Assembly (NCBI RefSeq): GCF_016756395.1
Contig: NZ_AP018365.1
Location: forward strand, 3,199,001 to 3,263,000
Reading direction: 5' to 3'
Length of the DNA stretch: 64,000 nucleotides
Origin: Streptomyces sp. SN-593
GTDB taxonomy: Bacteria > Actinomycetota > Actinomycetes > Streptomycetales > Streptomycetaceae
Shown: positions 26,741 through 36,134 of the stretch, piece after piece
How positions within the stretch are numbered: the stretch's first letter is position 1
Layout of the letters: each line of letters starts with the position of its first letter
Program-made: the position numbers and the translations under genes
Notes under the pieces: generated by a model
What the model was told of the DNA's origin: nothing
Databases searched by the model: none
Seen by the model: the letters and a program-made list of their open reading frames with translations, nothing else

Positions 26741-28519
26741 CTACGACAGCGGCGGGTACGCGTTCTGCAGGAGCTGGTGGAACTGTGCGGAGAACCAGTG
26801 GCCCGCGAGCGGCGAGTTCGCCAGGGCGCCGGTCGGGTTGTTGCCGTTGCGCGCGTTGCCGCCGTAGGTCGGGTCGCACATCTGGTCGAAGCCCTTGCCC
26901 TCGTCGTTGGCGATGGCCTTGCTCGAACCGTCCGACTCACCGGGGGGCTTGACCCACACGTAGGCGTCCAGGCCCGCGGCCGGGGCAGCGGTCGGGCGCT
27001 CGCCTATCCCGGCACCCGACTGGTTGCACCAGTTGCCGGCGTGGATGCGCCGGTCGATCCGACCGCCGTCGACGTAGGTGTCCACGGTGCTGGTGGCACC
27101 CGGACCGGTGGGCCGGGCGGACCCGCCCCATCCGTTGCGCCCGGTGTCGATCAGCATCCCGATGGTGCTGTCGAAGCCGACGCTGACCATCTCGGTGCGC
27201 AGCGCGGTGGCGTAGGACTTCTCGTCGACGTAGTTGTTCCAGTCGACCCACTTGGACTGCCGCACGCTGGTGCCGTTGACGCTGTCGGTCACCTTGAAGT
27301 TGGGCTCCACGGTGGCGCTGTAGTTCGCCGTGTTGGTGATGAAGCCCTGCACGTCGTGGACGGTGGCGCCACTGGTGGTGGCGGCCTTCAGGAACTCCTG
27401 CGCGGCGGGGACGAAGTTGCTGTCCCAGCCGAGCCACGCGTGGTGGCCGGCGTCGATGTAGTTGTAGGTGTTCGACAGCGCGCCGAGCTTGGCGAGCGCG
27501 TAGCCGACGCCCTTCTCGTAGTTGCCGTTCTGCTTCATCGTGGCGCAGGCGGCGGTCGAGCCCGCCTCACCGCTGGCGTTGGTGACGATGTTGGGCAGCG
27601 AGTCCGGCTCGATGATGTTGACGATCCGCAGTTTCGCGTACGCCGGGTTCGCCATGATCGACGTGATCGGGTCGATGTACTGCGTCTCGTACGTCGACAG
27701 GTCGTTCGGACCCAGCTCGCCGTTGGAGGCGAGCGCGGCGCAGTCGCGGCCGGGCAGGTCGTAGATGACGAACTCCACGGTCAGGGGCTGGCCGTTGGCC
27801 TGGGCGACGGCCTCGTCGAGGTGGTCCTTGAGGCCCATCGCGCCGTCGGCGCCGTCGATCGCGGCGATCCGGTCCAGCCAGACCGCGGTCGACTCGTCGG
27901 CGATCGCCGCCCCGCCGTCTCCGGACGCCTCGGCCGACCACTCGGGGTTGACGTACCCCTTGGCGCCCACGTACGGGTTGTCCACCCGCTGGCCGTCGCC
28001 GCCGGTCGGCGGGGTGGTGGTGCCGCCCGAGTCGCCGCCGTCACCGCCGCCCGTGCCGCCGCCGGTGGTGGTACCGCCGTCACCTCCACTCGCCGCGCCG
28101 CACGCGACGCCGTTCAGGGTGAACGCCGTGGGGACCGCGTTGGTCCCGCTGTAGGAGCCGTTGAAGCCGAAGTTGACGTTGCCGCCGGTCGCCAGCGTGC
28201 CGTTGTACGACAGGCTGGACGCGGTGACGGCCGCGCCGGTCTGGCTGATGTCGGCGCTCCAGCCCTGCGTCACCTTCTGGTTGCCGGCGAACGACCAGCC
28301 GAGCTTCCAGCTCGTGGTCGCCGCGCCGTTGTTGGTGACCGTCACGGAAGCGGTGAAGCCGCTGTCCCACTGGGACGACACGGTGTAGGCCACCGAGCAG
28401 GCGCTGGACGCCGCTTCGGCGGTCGGGGTGCTCAACGCGGCCGCCACCGCGCCGGAGGTGACGACGAGCGCCCCCGCGGCCAGTGCGGCGGTTCTACGTC
28501 GGATCATCGGAACTGCCAT
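26741..28519 (-). CDS. Secreted GH6 cellulase (cellobiohydrolase type) with N-terminal CBM2
   Basis: A 592-residue extracellular cellulase. Residues 1-36 are a signal peptide with RRR and a hydrophobic core, cut near AEA. Residues about 37-140 form a family 2 cellulose-binding module (SQWDSGFTASVTVTN, WSFAGNQ, bounded by two cysteines), followed by a Gly/Thr/Pro linker (about 140-170). The remaining ~425 residues are a GH6 catalytic domain with YDLPGRDCAA and the proton donor in IEPDSLPN. That catalytic length fits exo-acting Cel6B enzymes rather than the ~290-residue endoglucanases. ATG at 28519 starts the signal peptide. A perfect CebR-type operator lies upstream. Confidence 0.94.
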   Translation of the reverse strand: MAVPMIRRRTAALAAGALVVTSGAVAAALSTPTAEAASSACSVAYTVSSQWDSGFTASVTVTNNGAATTSWKLGWSFAGNQKVTQGWSADISQTGAAVTASSLSYNGTLATGGNVNFGFNGSYSGTNAVPTAFTLNGVACGAASGGDGGTTTGGGTGGGDGGDSGGTTTPPTGGDGQRVDNPYVGAKGYVNPEWSAEASGDGGAAIADESTAVWLDRIAAIDGADGAMGLKDHLDEAVAQANGQPLTVEFVIYDLPGRDCAALASNGELGPNDLSTYETQYIDPITSIMANPAYAKLRIVNIIEPDSLPNIVTNASGEAGSTAACATMKQNGNYEKGVGYALAKLGALSNTYNYIDAGHHAWLGWDSNFVPAAQEFLKAATTSGATVHDVQGFITNTANYSATVEPNFKVTDSVNGTSVRQSKWVDWNNYVDEKSYATALRTEMVSVGFDSTIGMLIDTGRNGWGGSARPTGPGATSTVDTYVDGGRIDRRIHAGNWCNQSGAGIGERPTAAPAAGLDAYVWVKPPGESDGSSKAIANDEGKGFDQMCDPTYGGNARNGNNPTGALANSPLAGHWFSAQFHQLLQNAYPPLS

Positions 28520-28619
28520 GTGCGAACGACCTCCATTGGGGGGTGGACCCTCGAAGCTCCGTCGAAAGGTCATGGGAGGTGGTGCCGTTGGTGCGTGGTG
28601 CAGTTACACGCTCTTAACG

Positions 28620-28633
28620 TGGGAGCGCTCCCA
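28620..28633. promoter_or_regulatory. CebR-type cellulose operator
   Basis: TGGGAGCGCTCCCA is a perfect 14-base palindrome identical to the operator recognised by the cellobiose-responsive LacI-family repressor CebR in streptomycetes. It sits about 100 bases before the GH6 start and touches the proposed -10 hexamer. Confidence 0.88.
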
Positions 28634-28661
28634 TAGTGAGGAGCCCCCCAGGTCCTGTCAA
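28633..28661 (-). promoter_or_regulatory. Promoter of the GH6 cellulase
   Basis: On the minus strand TTGACA (28656-28661) is separated by 17 bases from CACTAT (28633-28638). The -10 abuts the CebR operator, so repressor binding would block it. The pair is a fair match to the vegetative consensus. Confidence 0.55.
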
Positions 28662-29178
28662 TGCTTGAAACACGACGAGGACACAGGCTCCCCAAAGCCC
28701 CCAGCTCACGGGCTCGACGCGGTGGGGCACGGGCCGCGGCGGCATGGCGGCGACGGGGATCGGGCCGTTGACATGACGTCAAAGGATGTACAGAACCGCT
28801 TACTGATGCCGGCTCGGCTTCCGACCGGGCGCCCGGCCGTGGGCCGTCTGCGGCCGTACGGGTGAGGTCGCAAACGGTGACCCGCGGAGCGGGAAGTCAC
28901 CCGGAGGGGTGAGGTCACAGGCACCTTGGGCACCTTGGGCGCGAGGTGGCACGCGCCCATGGGCGCGAGGGGTGCGGGGCGCGAGGGCGCGGGGGCGTCG
29001 CGCGCCCATGGGCGCGGAGGCGGCCGGAGCCGGCTGCCATGGCGGGCGGCTCAAAGCCGCCTCCCGAGGAGCCGGGGGCACCGGGTTCGTACGCAACCCC
29101 TTGTCGCGCGGGCACGGTCGCGTAACGTGCTCCCCTGAGGTTCTACCGGCGAGTAGGGATGACCGAGGGAGCGGGCCG
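28662..29178. other. Long divergent intergenic region with twin palindromes
   Basis: About 500 bases without a credible gene. CGCGCCCATGGGCGCG, a perfect 16-base palindrome, occurs at 28952-28967 and 29001-29016. An inverted repeat TTGAC-ATGAC-GTCAA is at 28768-28782 and contains a TTGACA hexamer. Direct CACCTTGGG units are at 28922-28938. Part of this region presumably drives the flavin dehydrogenase. Confidence 0.6.
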
Positions 29179-30867
29179 ATGGCGCTGGACGCGGACGTCG
29201 TGGTGGTGGGCGCGGGGTTGGCCGGGCTCGTGGCCACGGTGGAACTGGCCGAGGCGGGGCGCAAGGTGATCCTCCTCGACCAGGAGCCGGAGGCGTCCCT
29301 GGGCGGCCAGGCGTTCTGGTCGTTCGGCGGGCTGTTCTTCGTCGACTCCCCCGAGCAGCGCCGGATGCGGATCAAGGACAGCGCGGACCTCGCCTGGCAG
29401 GACTGGCTCGGCACCGCGGGCTTCGACCGCCCCGAGGACCACTGGCCGCGCCGCTGGGCGGAGGCGTACGTGCACTTCGCGGCGGGCGAGAAGCGCGCCT
29501 GGCTGCACGACCGCGGGCTGCGAGTCTTCCCGGTGGTCGGCTGGGCCGAACGCGGCGGCTTCCTGGCGACCGGCCCCGGCAACTCGGTGCCGCGCTTCCA
29601 CATCACCTGGGGCACCGGACCGGGGGTCGTCGCGCCGTTCGAGCGGCGGGTGCGCGACGCGGTCGCCCGCGGCCGGGTGGAGTTGCGCTTCCGGCACCGG
29701 GTGACGGCCCTGACGACGAGCGGCGGCGCCGTGGACGGCGTGTCGGGCGAGGTGCTCGCGCCGAGCGGGGTGGCGCGCGGGGTGGCCAGTTCCCGCGAGG
29801 CCGTGGGCGGCTTCGAGCTGCGCGCGCAGGCCGTGGTGGTCACATCCGGAGGCATCGGCGGCAACCACGACCTGGTGCGCGCCGCGTGGCCCGAGCGCCT
29901 GGGCACCCCGCCGGCCAAGCTGCTGTCCGGGGTCCCCGCGCACGTGGACGGCCTGATGCTCGGCATCGCCGAGGCCGCCGGCGGCCGCCTGATCAACGGC
30001 GACCGCATGTGGCACTACACCGAGGGCATCGAGAACTGGAACCCGATCTGGGCCCGGCACGGCATCCGCATCCTGCCCGGCCCGTCCTCCCTGTGGCTCG
30101 ACGCGACCGGCAAGCGGCTGCCGGTGCCGTACTTCCCCGGCTTCGACACCCTGGGCACCCTGGAACACATCATGGGCACCGGGCACGAGTACACGTGGTT
30201 CGTCCTCACCCAGAAGATCATCGAGAAGGAGTTCGCGCTCTCGGGCTCCGAGCAGAACCCCGACCTGACCGGCAAGAGCGTGCGCGAGGTGTTCAAGCGG
30301 GCGCTGCCCGGTGCTCCCGGACCGGTCGAGGCGTTCAAGCAGCACGGCGTCGACTTCGTGGTCGAACGCGACCTGGCCGCCCTGGTGCGCGGCATGAACG
30401 CGATCACGGGCGAGGGCCTCATCGACGAGACCGCGCTGCGCCGCGAGATCGAGGCGCGCGACCGGGAGATCGCCAACACCTACACCAAGGACCTCCAGGT
30501 CACCGCGATCCGCGGGGCCCGCAACTACATCGGCGACCGGCTGGTGCGCACCGCGGCTCCGCACCGCCTGCTCGACCCGAAGGCCGGCCCGCTGATCGCG
30601 GTGCGGCTCAACATCCTGACCCGCAAGTCGCTGGGCGGCCTGGAAACCGACCTGGACGGCCGCGTGCTGGCCGGAACCGCGCCGGGCGGCGCAGCGGGCG
30701 CGGGCAGCCGCGGCGAGCCCCTGGCGGGCCTGTACGCGGCCGGCGAGGCCGCCGGCTTCGGCGGCGGCGGGATGCACGGCTACCGCTCCCTGGAGGGCAC
30801 GTTCCTCGGGGGCTGCCTGTTCTCGGGGCGCACCGCCGGGCGCGCGGCGGCCCGCGCGACGGCGTAG
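29179..30867 (+). CDS. FAD-binding dehydrogenase (fumarate reductase/3-ketosteroid dehydrogenase-like)
   Basis: A 562-residue flavoprotein. The N-terminal FAD dinucleotide loop VVVGAGLAGLVATVELAEAG is followed by the acidic strand end ILLDQE; mid-protein GGIGGNHDLVRAAWP and the C-terminal GEAAGFGGGGMHGYRSLEGTFLG-type block (shortened here) are characteristic of the FAD_binding_2 family. ATG at 29179 has GAGGGAG upstream. Conserved in streptomycetes; substrate unknown, and the KstD resemblance does not prove steroid use. It precedes the tricorn gene by 167 bases on the same strand. Confidence 0.88.
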   Translation: MALDADVVVVGAGLAGLVATVELAEAGRKVILLDQEPEASLGGQAFWSFGGLFFVDSPEQRRMRIKDSADLAWQDWLGTAGFDRPEDHWPRRWAEAYVHFAAGEKRAWLHDRGLRVFPVVGWAERGGFLATGPGNSVPRFHITWGTGPGVVAPFERRVRDAVARGRVELRFRHRVTALTTSGGAVDGVSGEVLAPSGVARGVASSREAVGGFELRAQAVVVTSGGIGGNHDLVRAAWPERLGTPPAKLLSGVPAHVDGLMLGIAEAAGGRLINGDRMWHYTEGIENWNPIWARHGIRILPGPSSLWLDATGKRLPVPYFPGFDTLGTLEHIMGTGHEYTWFVLTQKIIEKEFALSGSEQNPDLTGKSVREVFKRALPGAPGPVEAFKQHGVDFVVERDLAALVRGMNAITGEGLIDETALRREIEARDREIANTYTKDLQVTAIRGARNYIGDRLVRTAAPHRLLDPKAGPLIAVRLNILTRKSLGGLETDLDGRVLAGTAPGGAAGAGSRGEPLAGLYAAGEAAGFGGGGMHGYRSLEGTFLGGCLFSGRTAGRAAARATA

Positions 30868-31034
30868 CCGGGGCGGGCGGGGCCCGCAGGTCCGCCGCCC
30901 CGGACGCTGCGGGCGCCGCCGGCGCGGAGGCGGACCAAGAGAGGACCGGCGGCGGACCGGCGCGGGGCGTACTGGTGCAGGGCGGGGGCGCGCGACGGCG
31001 TGAAAAGTTGCCCGCCCCGCAGGCGCCCCGAACC

Positions 31035-34000
31035 ATGGGAGAGGTGAGCAACGGCGCGTACCTCCGGTTCCCCCACCTGCACGGCGACCTGCTCAGCTTC
31101 GCCGCGGAGGACGACATCTGGGTGGCCCCGCTCGGGCCGCCGGGCGCCTCACCCGGCCGCGCGTGGCGGGTGACCGCCGACCGCACCAGAGTGGGCGTGC
31201 CCCGCATCTCGCCCGACGGCACCGCCATCGCCTTCACCACCTGGCGCAGCCTGGACCCCGAGGTGTACCTCGTGCCCATGGACGGGGGCGTGCCCCGCCG
31301 CCTTACGTACTGGGGCAGCACCGACACCCGGGTGTGCTCCTGGACGCCGGACGGCGACATCCTTGCGGTCTCCTCGCACGGACAGCCGTTCGCCTACCAC
31401 ACCTGGGCACACAGCGTGCCGACCGAGCACGAGCCCGGTGCCCCGCTCCCCTGGGGGCCGGTCTCCGACATCGCCGTGCACGACTGCGACGACGGGGAGC
31501 GCCGTACCCTCCTGCTCACCGGCACCCCGCCGCACGAACCGCACGCCTGGAAGCGGTACCGCGGCGGCGCCACCGGCCGGCTGTGGCTGCACGGCGAGCG
31601 CCTGGTGCCCGACCTGGACGGCCACCTGGCGTCCCCGATGTTCGTCGCCGGCCGGATCGCGTTCCTCTCCGACCACGAGGGCGTCGGCAACCTGTACTCC
31701 TGCCTGCCCGACGGCACCGACCTGCGCCGCCACACCGACCACGCGGACTTCTACGCCCGTTCTGCCGCTACCGACGGCAGCCGCGTCGTCTACCAGTGCG
31801 CCGGCTCCCTGTGGCTGGTCGACGACCTGTCCGCCGACGCCGCGCCCCGCCGCCTGGACGTCCGCCTCGGCGGCCCGCGCAGCGGCCGCCGCCCCTACCA
31901 GGTGCCCGCCGCCTCCCACCTGGACGGCCTCGCCATGGACCGCACCGGGCGGGCCAGCGCCGTCTGCGTGCGCGGCAGCCTGTACTGGCTCACCCACCGC
32001 GACGGCCCCGCCCGCACCATCAGCGACGTCCCCGGCGCCCGGGTGCGCCTGCCGGAGATGCTGGGCGACACCGGTCTGGTCGCCTATGTCACCGACATCG
32101 AGGGCGAGGACGGCATCGAACTCGCCCACCTGCCGGGGCGCGCCTCCCGCGCCCTCACCCGCGGGCCCGAGGGCGCCGGCGACGTCCCGGGCGACTACTC
32201 CGCCGACCTCGCCCCCGTACCGCACCCAGGCGACGCGGGCGGGGCGGGCGACGCTGACGCCGACGTGCTGCCGGTCGGCGCGCCGGTCGCCACCGGGCCG
32301 GTCCGCTGGACCAGCGACCTCACCCGTACGAGTGGGTCCGCAGGCGCACAGTTGACGTCCGGCGAGGTCACCCGCGCGGGTGAGGCGAGCCCCCAGGCGT
32401 ACGCCCCCGGCAGCGAGGGCGGCGACAGCGGCGACCGGGGTGCCGGGCGGGGCCGTGACGGAGGAGGCGCCACCGGTCCGAGCCCCTTCGGCGACGCGCC
32501 CGACACCCCGCACGCCCGCCTGGCTGTCGGGCGCCTGGGGCGCGTGACCGAACTGGTCTCCTCCCCCGACGGCGCCGTCCTCGCCGTGGCCGCCCACGAC
32601 GGCCGGCTGCTGCTGGTGGAGACCGGTGAGGGCGACACCGACGACGAGTACGGGCCGCCCCGGCCGCCCGTGGCGACGGGCACCGTGGACGAACTCGTCC
32701 GCTCCACCAACGGCCCGGTCCGCGACCTCGCCTTCTCGCCCGACTCGGCCTGGCTGACCTGGTCGCATCCTGGCGTCGGACGCTCGCTGCGCTCCATCAA
32801 GATCGCCCGGCTCGCCGACCACACGATCATCGATGTCACCAACGGCCGCTTCGAGGACGAGCAGCCGGTCTTCACCCGCGACGGCCGCTACCTGGCCTTC
32901 CTGTCCTGGCGCGGCTTCGACCCGGTGTACGACGTGCACACCGGCGACCTGTCCTTCCCCCTGGGCTGCCGGCCCTACCTGGTGCCGCTGAACTCCGCGA
33001 CGCCGTCGCCGTTCGCGCTGCGGGTCGACGGCAGTCCCGTCGGCAGCGGCCTGGACCCGGGCGAGGGCGGCAGCGACGGACCGGTCGTGGTGGAGGCCGA
33101 GGGGCTTCCCAGCCGGGTGACGCCCTTCCCCGTCCCCGCGTCGAAGTACAGCGCCCTGGAGCCCGTCCAGGGCGGTCTGGTGTGGCTCAGGTGGCCGATC
33201 TCGGGCGCGCTCGGCGAGACGTTCGTCAACCCGACCGACCCGTCGGCCCGCCCTACCCTGGAGTACTTCAACCTCGCCAAGTCCAAGCGCGCCGAACTCG
33301 TCCGCCACATGGACTGGTACGCCGTCAGCGGTGACGGCCAGCGCCTGGCCGTCTTCGACGAGGGCGAACTCGCGGTGCTGCCCGCGAACGAACGCGGCGA
33401 CGACGACTCCACCGTCTACGTCGACATGCGGCGCATCCTGCACGAGGTCGAGCCGACCGCCGAATGGCGCCAGTCCTACGCGGAGGCGGGCCGCCTCATC
33501 CGCGACTACTTCTGGGCACCGGACATGTGCGGCGTGGACTGGCCCGCGGTCCTCGACCAGTACCGGCCGCTGGTCGAACGCGTCGCCACCCCGGACGAGT
33601 TCGCCGACCTGCTGCGCGAGGTCCTGGGCGAACTGGGCACCTCGCACGCCTACGTGCAGCCCGCCCGCCGCAACGAGGGCCCGCCGCACTACCAGCGGCC
33701 CATCGGCCTGCTGGGCGCCGACTTCCAGCGCACCAAGGACGGCGACTGGGCGGTCGCGCGCATCCTGCCCGGCGAGTCGTCGGACTCCAAGGCGCGCTCG
33801 CCGCTGGCCGGCACGGGCATCCGCGAGGGCGCGATCCTCACCCACGTCGACGGCCGCCGCGTGGACCCGCAGGCGGGCCCGTACCCGCTGCTGTCGGGCG
33901 CGGGAGGCACCAGCGTGGAACTCACCTTCTCCCCGCCCGGCGGCCGCGGCGCGCCCCGACGGATCGCCGTGGTGCCGCTGGTCGACGAGCGGCCGCTGCG

Positions 34001-34682
34001 CTACCAGCACTGGGTGGCCAAGCGGCGCAGCGTCGTCCGGCACCTGAGCGGCGGGCGCTGCGGCTACCTGCACATCCCCGACATGGGCGGCTCGGGCTGG
34101 GCGCAGTTCAACCGCGACCTGCGCAAGGAAGTCGCCTACGACGCGCTGCTGGTGGACGTACGCGGCAACGCCGGCGGCAACATCAGCGAGCTGGTCATCG
34201 AGAAGCTCACCCGTACGGTGCTCGGCTGGGACGTCACCCGCAACGCCCAACCGGTCTCCTACGCGGGCAACGCTCCGCGCGGTCCGGTCGTCGCGGTGGC
34301 CGACGAGGCCACGTCCTCCGACGGCGACATGATCACCGCCGCCTTCAAGCTGCTGAGGCTCGGCCCGGTGGTCGGCCTGCGCACCTGGGGCGGTGTGGTC
34401 GGCATGACGGGACGTCACCGACTGGGTGACAACACCGTCATCACCGTCCCGATGAACGCCGCGTGGTTCGACGCCTACGGCTGGTCCATCGAGAACCACG
34501 GCGTCGCGCCCGACATCGAGTGCCTGCGCACCCCGCTGGACTGGGCGGAGGGCAGGCACGGCCAACTCGCCGTCGCCGTCCGCGAGGCGCTGTCACTGCT
34601 CGGTGAGCACCCGGCGGCGGTGCCGCCCGACCTGTCGTCCCGCCCGGACCGCGCCCGCCCGCCGCTGCCTCCGCGCCCCTGA
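31035..34682 (+). CDS. Tricorn protease homologue (S41 peptidase) with an extra mid-protein insert
   Basis: A 1215-residue self-compartmentalising serine protease that degrades oligopeptides released by the proteasome. Order: six- and seven-bladed beta-propellers (about 1-730), C1 helical domain, PDZ domain (about 900-980) and C2 catalytic core. The catalytic parts are S870-H871 in LGTSHAYVQ, nucleophile S1095 in EATSSDGDM and the glutamate region IENHGVAPDIE near 1157. Around residues 393-495 there is a Gly/Asp/Ala-rich insertion of about 100 residues, making it longer than the usual ~1070. ATG at 31035 is used; GTG four codons later is possible. Confidence 0.93.
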   Translation: MGEVSNGAYLRFPHLHGDLLSFAAEDDIWVAPLGPPGASPGRAWRVTADRTRVGVPRISPDGTAIAFTTWRSLDPEVYLVPMDGGVPRRLTYWGSTDTRVCSWTPDGDILAVSSHGQPFAYHTWAHSVPTEHEPGAPLPWGPVSDIAVHDCDDGERRTLLLTGTPPHEPHAWKRYRGGATGRLWLHGERLVPDLDGHLASPMFVAGRIAFLSDHEGVGNLYSCLPDGTDLRRHTDHADFYARSAATDGSRVVYQCAGSLWLVDDLSADAAPRRLDVRLGGPRSGRRPYQVPAASHLDGLAMDRTGRASAVCVRGSLYWLTHRDGPARTISDVPGARVRLPEMLGDTGLVAYVTDIEGEDGIELAHLPGRASRALTRGPEGAGDVPGDYSADLAPVPHPGDAGGAGDADADVLPVGAPVATGPVRWTSDLTRTSGSAGAQLTSGEVTRAGEASPQAYAPGSEGGDSGDRGAGRGRDGGGATGPSPFGDAPDTPHARLAVGRLGRVTELVSSPDGAVLAVAAHDGRLLLVETGEGDTDDEYGPPRPPVATGTVDELVRSTNGPVRDLAFSPDSAWLTWSHPGVGRSLRSIKIARLADHTIIDVTNGRFEDEQPVFTRDGRYLAFLSWRGFDPVYDVHTGDLSFPLGCRPYLVPLNSATPSPFALRVDGSPVGSGLDPGEGGSDGPVVVEAEGLPSRVTPFPVPASKYSALEPVQGGLVWLRWPISGALGETFVNPTDPSARPTLEYFNLAKSKRAELVRHMDWYAVSGDGQRLAVFDEGELAVLPANERGDDDSTVYVDMRRILHEVEPTAEWRQSYAEAGRLIRDYFWAPDMCGVDWPAVLDQYRPLVERVATPDEFADLLREVLGELGTSHAYVQPARRNEGPPHYQRPIGLLGADFQRTKDGDWAVARILPGESSDSKARSPLAGTGIREGAILTHVDGRRVDPQAGPYPLLSGAGGTSVELTFSPPGGRGAPRRIAVVPLVDERPLRYQHWVAKRRSVVRHLSGGRCGYLHIPDMGGSGWAQFNRDLRKEVAYDALLVDVRGNAGGNISELVIEKLTRTVLGWDVTRNAQPVSYAGNAPRGPVVAVADEATSSDGDMITAAFKLLRLGPVVGLRTWGGVVGMTGRHRLGDNTVITVPMNAAWFDAYGWSIENHGVAPDIECLRTPLDWAEGRHGQLAVAVREALSLLGEHPAAVPPDLSSRPDRARPPLPPRP

Positions 34683-34815
34683 GAACGCGGAAAGACCGCG
34701 TCCGCGGTGCCGACTGGTGGTCGGCCGGCGCCAGGGACGCCGACGGCCAACTGGCACCAGGGACGCGAGGAGGACGCGAGGTCCGCGCCCATGGAGGCCG
34801 TCTGAAGGCAGCGCA

Positions 34816-34844
34816 GAAGGGGCGCCCGCCCGGGGCGCCCCTTC
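34816..34844 (+). terminator. Terminator downstream of the tricorn gene
   Basis: A perfect 12-base stem GAAGGGGCGCCC / GGGCGCCCCTTC (34816-34827 with 34833-34844) and a 5-base loop. It probably serves both strands, as the next gene converges on it. Confidence 0.75.
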
Positions 34845-34905
34845 CGTGTCACGGTGTTCCCGGCGCCGTCGCGATGCGCGGCGCCGGTATCAGCTCAAGC
34901 GGACG

Positions 34906-35130
34906 TCAGGCCCGGTCGTCCTGGCTGTCGTCCTCGGAACCGCGGCCCATGCGACGCGACACCTGGTCCTCGATGTCGGAACGGCGCTCCTGCCCCTCCT
35001 GCCGCATGCCGCGCTCGGCCTGCTCGGGGTTCCGGGCGTCGCCTGCCTTGTTCCGGCGGTCGCCCTGCGCACCCTTGGCCTTCTCGGCGTACTCCTCGGC
35101 CTTGTCCTTGAACTGATCGAAAGCACCCAT
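34906..35130 (-). CDS. Small highly charged protein (CsbD / Rv0909-like)
   Basis: A 74-residue, mostly helical hydrophilic protein: MGAFDQFKDKAEEYAEKAKG at the start, then many Arg/Asp/Glu/Gln and no hydrophobic core. This composition is typical of stress-induced CsbD-like or MT0933/Rv0909-like small proteins of actinobacteria, but the match is by general character only. A strong ribosome site AGGAGGAG lies upstream of ATG 35130. Its neighbour on one side is the SDR operon on the same strand, separated by a hairpin. Confidence 0.7.
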   Translation of the reverse strand: MGAFDQFKDKAEEYAEKAKGAQGDRRNKAGDARNPEQAERGMRQEGQERRSDIEDQVSRRMGRGSEDDSQDDRA

Positions 35131-35200
35131 GGCTACTCCTCCTGGAGTGTGGTGGGGATGGGGCCTCGACAAGAGTTGCATGGCAGGACACCCCCCGCAT

Positions 35201-35220
35201 CCTGGGGAAACAACCCCAGG
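35201..35220 (-). terminator. Hairpin after the monooxygenase-hydrolase-SDR operon
   Basis: CCTGGGG-AAACAA-CCCCAGG is a perfect 7-base stem with a 6-base loop, 17 bases beyond the SDR stop on the minus strand. Confidence 0.6.
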
Positions 35221-35237
35221 TCAGAGGGCGGTTACGC

Positions 35238-36134
35238 TTACGGAGCGTAGTGCGTGGAGGCCCGCGCGGACTCGTCCGCGGCGCCTCCCCTGCCGACCAG
35301 GCCACGCCGCGCCCCGGTCGCCAGCGTCGCACCGGCCCGACGCAACTCCCGCTGCGCCAGCGCGCCGCCGATGACCGACGGCAGGTAGCCGCGCACCGGT
35401 TGCATGCCGCGCAGCCACCACTGCGCGTACACGTGCGGGGAGCGCCGTACGATCCCGGCGGCGATCCGCTCGACCGCCGGCTCCAGCGGGTAGGTCCGGT
35501 TCGTCGGCCAGGGAAGGCGGGCGCGCATGGTGCGCAGTGCCTCGTCCTCGTCGGCGCCGCGCACCATGTCGGTGTCGGTCCAGCTCAGGTAGCCGACACC
35601 GACCTTGACACCCTTGGTGCCCATCTCTGCGCGCAGGCTGTGTGCGAACGCCTCGACGCCCGACTTGCTGGCGCAGTACGCCGCCATCAAGGGCGCGGGG
35701 GTGATCGCCGCGAGCGATGCGATCTGCAGGTAATAGCCGCGCGAGTCAACGAGCGCCGGCAGGAACGCCCGTGCGGTGGAGACGCTGCCCAGCAGGTTGA
35801 CCTGGATCACCCGGTCGAAGGCGTCGGGGTCCGACTCCAGGAACGGGCCGCCGGTGGCGACACCCGCGTTGGCGACGGCGACATCGATCCGTCCGAAGCG
35901 CTCCCGGATGTCCGCCGCCGCCTCGGCCATCGCCTGCCGGTCGGTGACGTCGGCGGTCCAACTGGCCGCCCCGCCCCCGAGGGACGCGGCGACGCTCTTC
36001 AACTCGTCGGGCTCCAGGCCGACCAGCGCGAGCCGGGCTCCGCGCGCCGCGAGCTTGCGGGCGAGCAGCTCCCCGACACCACGCGCGGCGCCGGTGACCA
36101 CCACGACCTGGCCGTTCAACGACGTTCCGCTCAT
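35238..36134 (-). CDS. SDR-family oxidoreductase of the mymA-like operon
   Basis: A 298-residue classical short-chain dehydrogenase: VTGAARGVGELLA cofactor loop, VANAGVA (NNAG variant), catalytic S...YCASKSG. A C-terminal extension (about 230-298) contains PHVYAQWWLRGMQPVRGYLP, which may associate with membrane. Its ATG overlaps the hydrolase stop by four bases. It resembles the SadH-type member of the mycobacterial mymA operon in order and type. It probably oxidises or reduces a hydrophobic alcohol/ketone. Confidence 0.88.
   Translation of the reverse strand: MSGTSLNGQVVVVTGAARGVGELLARKLAARGARLALVGLEPDELKSVAASLGGGAASWTADVTDRQAMAEAAADIRERFGRIDVAVANAGVATGGPFLESDPDAFDRVIQVNLLGSVSTARAFLPALVDSRGYYLQIASLAAITPAPLMAAYCASKSGVEAFAHSLRAEMGTKGVKVGVGYLSWTDTDMVRGADEDEALRTMRARLPWPTNRTYPLEPAVERIAAGIVRRSPHVYAQWWLRGMQPVRGYLPSVIGGALAQRELRRAGATLATGARRGLVGRGGAADESARASTHYAP

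Noticed and set aside
28428-28865. Short open frame overlapping the cellulase leader on the plus strand
   Set aside because: It crosses the CebR operator and promoter and shows no protein-like composition.
31149-34565. A very long open frame on the strand opposite the tricorn gene
   Set aside because: The tricorn frame has clear catalytic motifs; the opposite frame is low-complexity Val/Gly/Ala/Arg-rich, as expected of a shadow in high-GC DNA.
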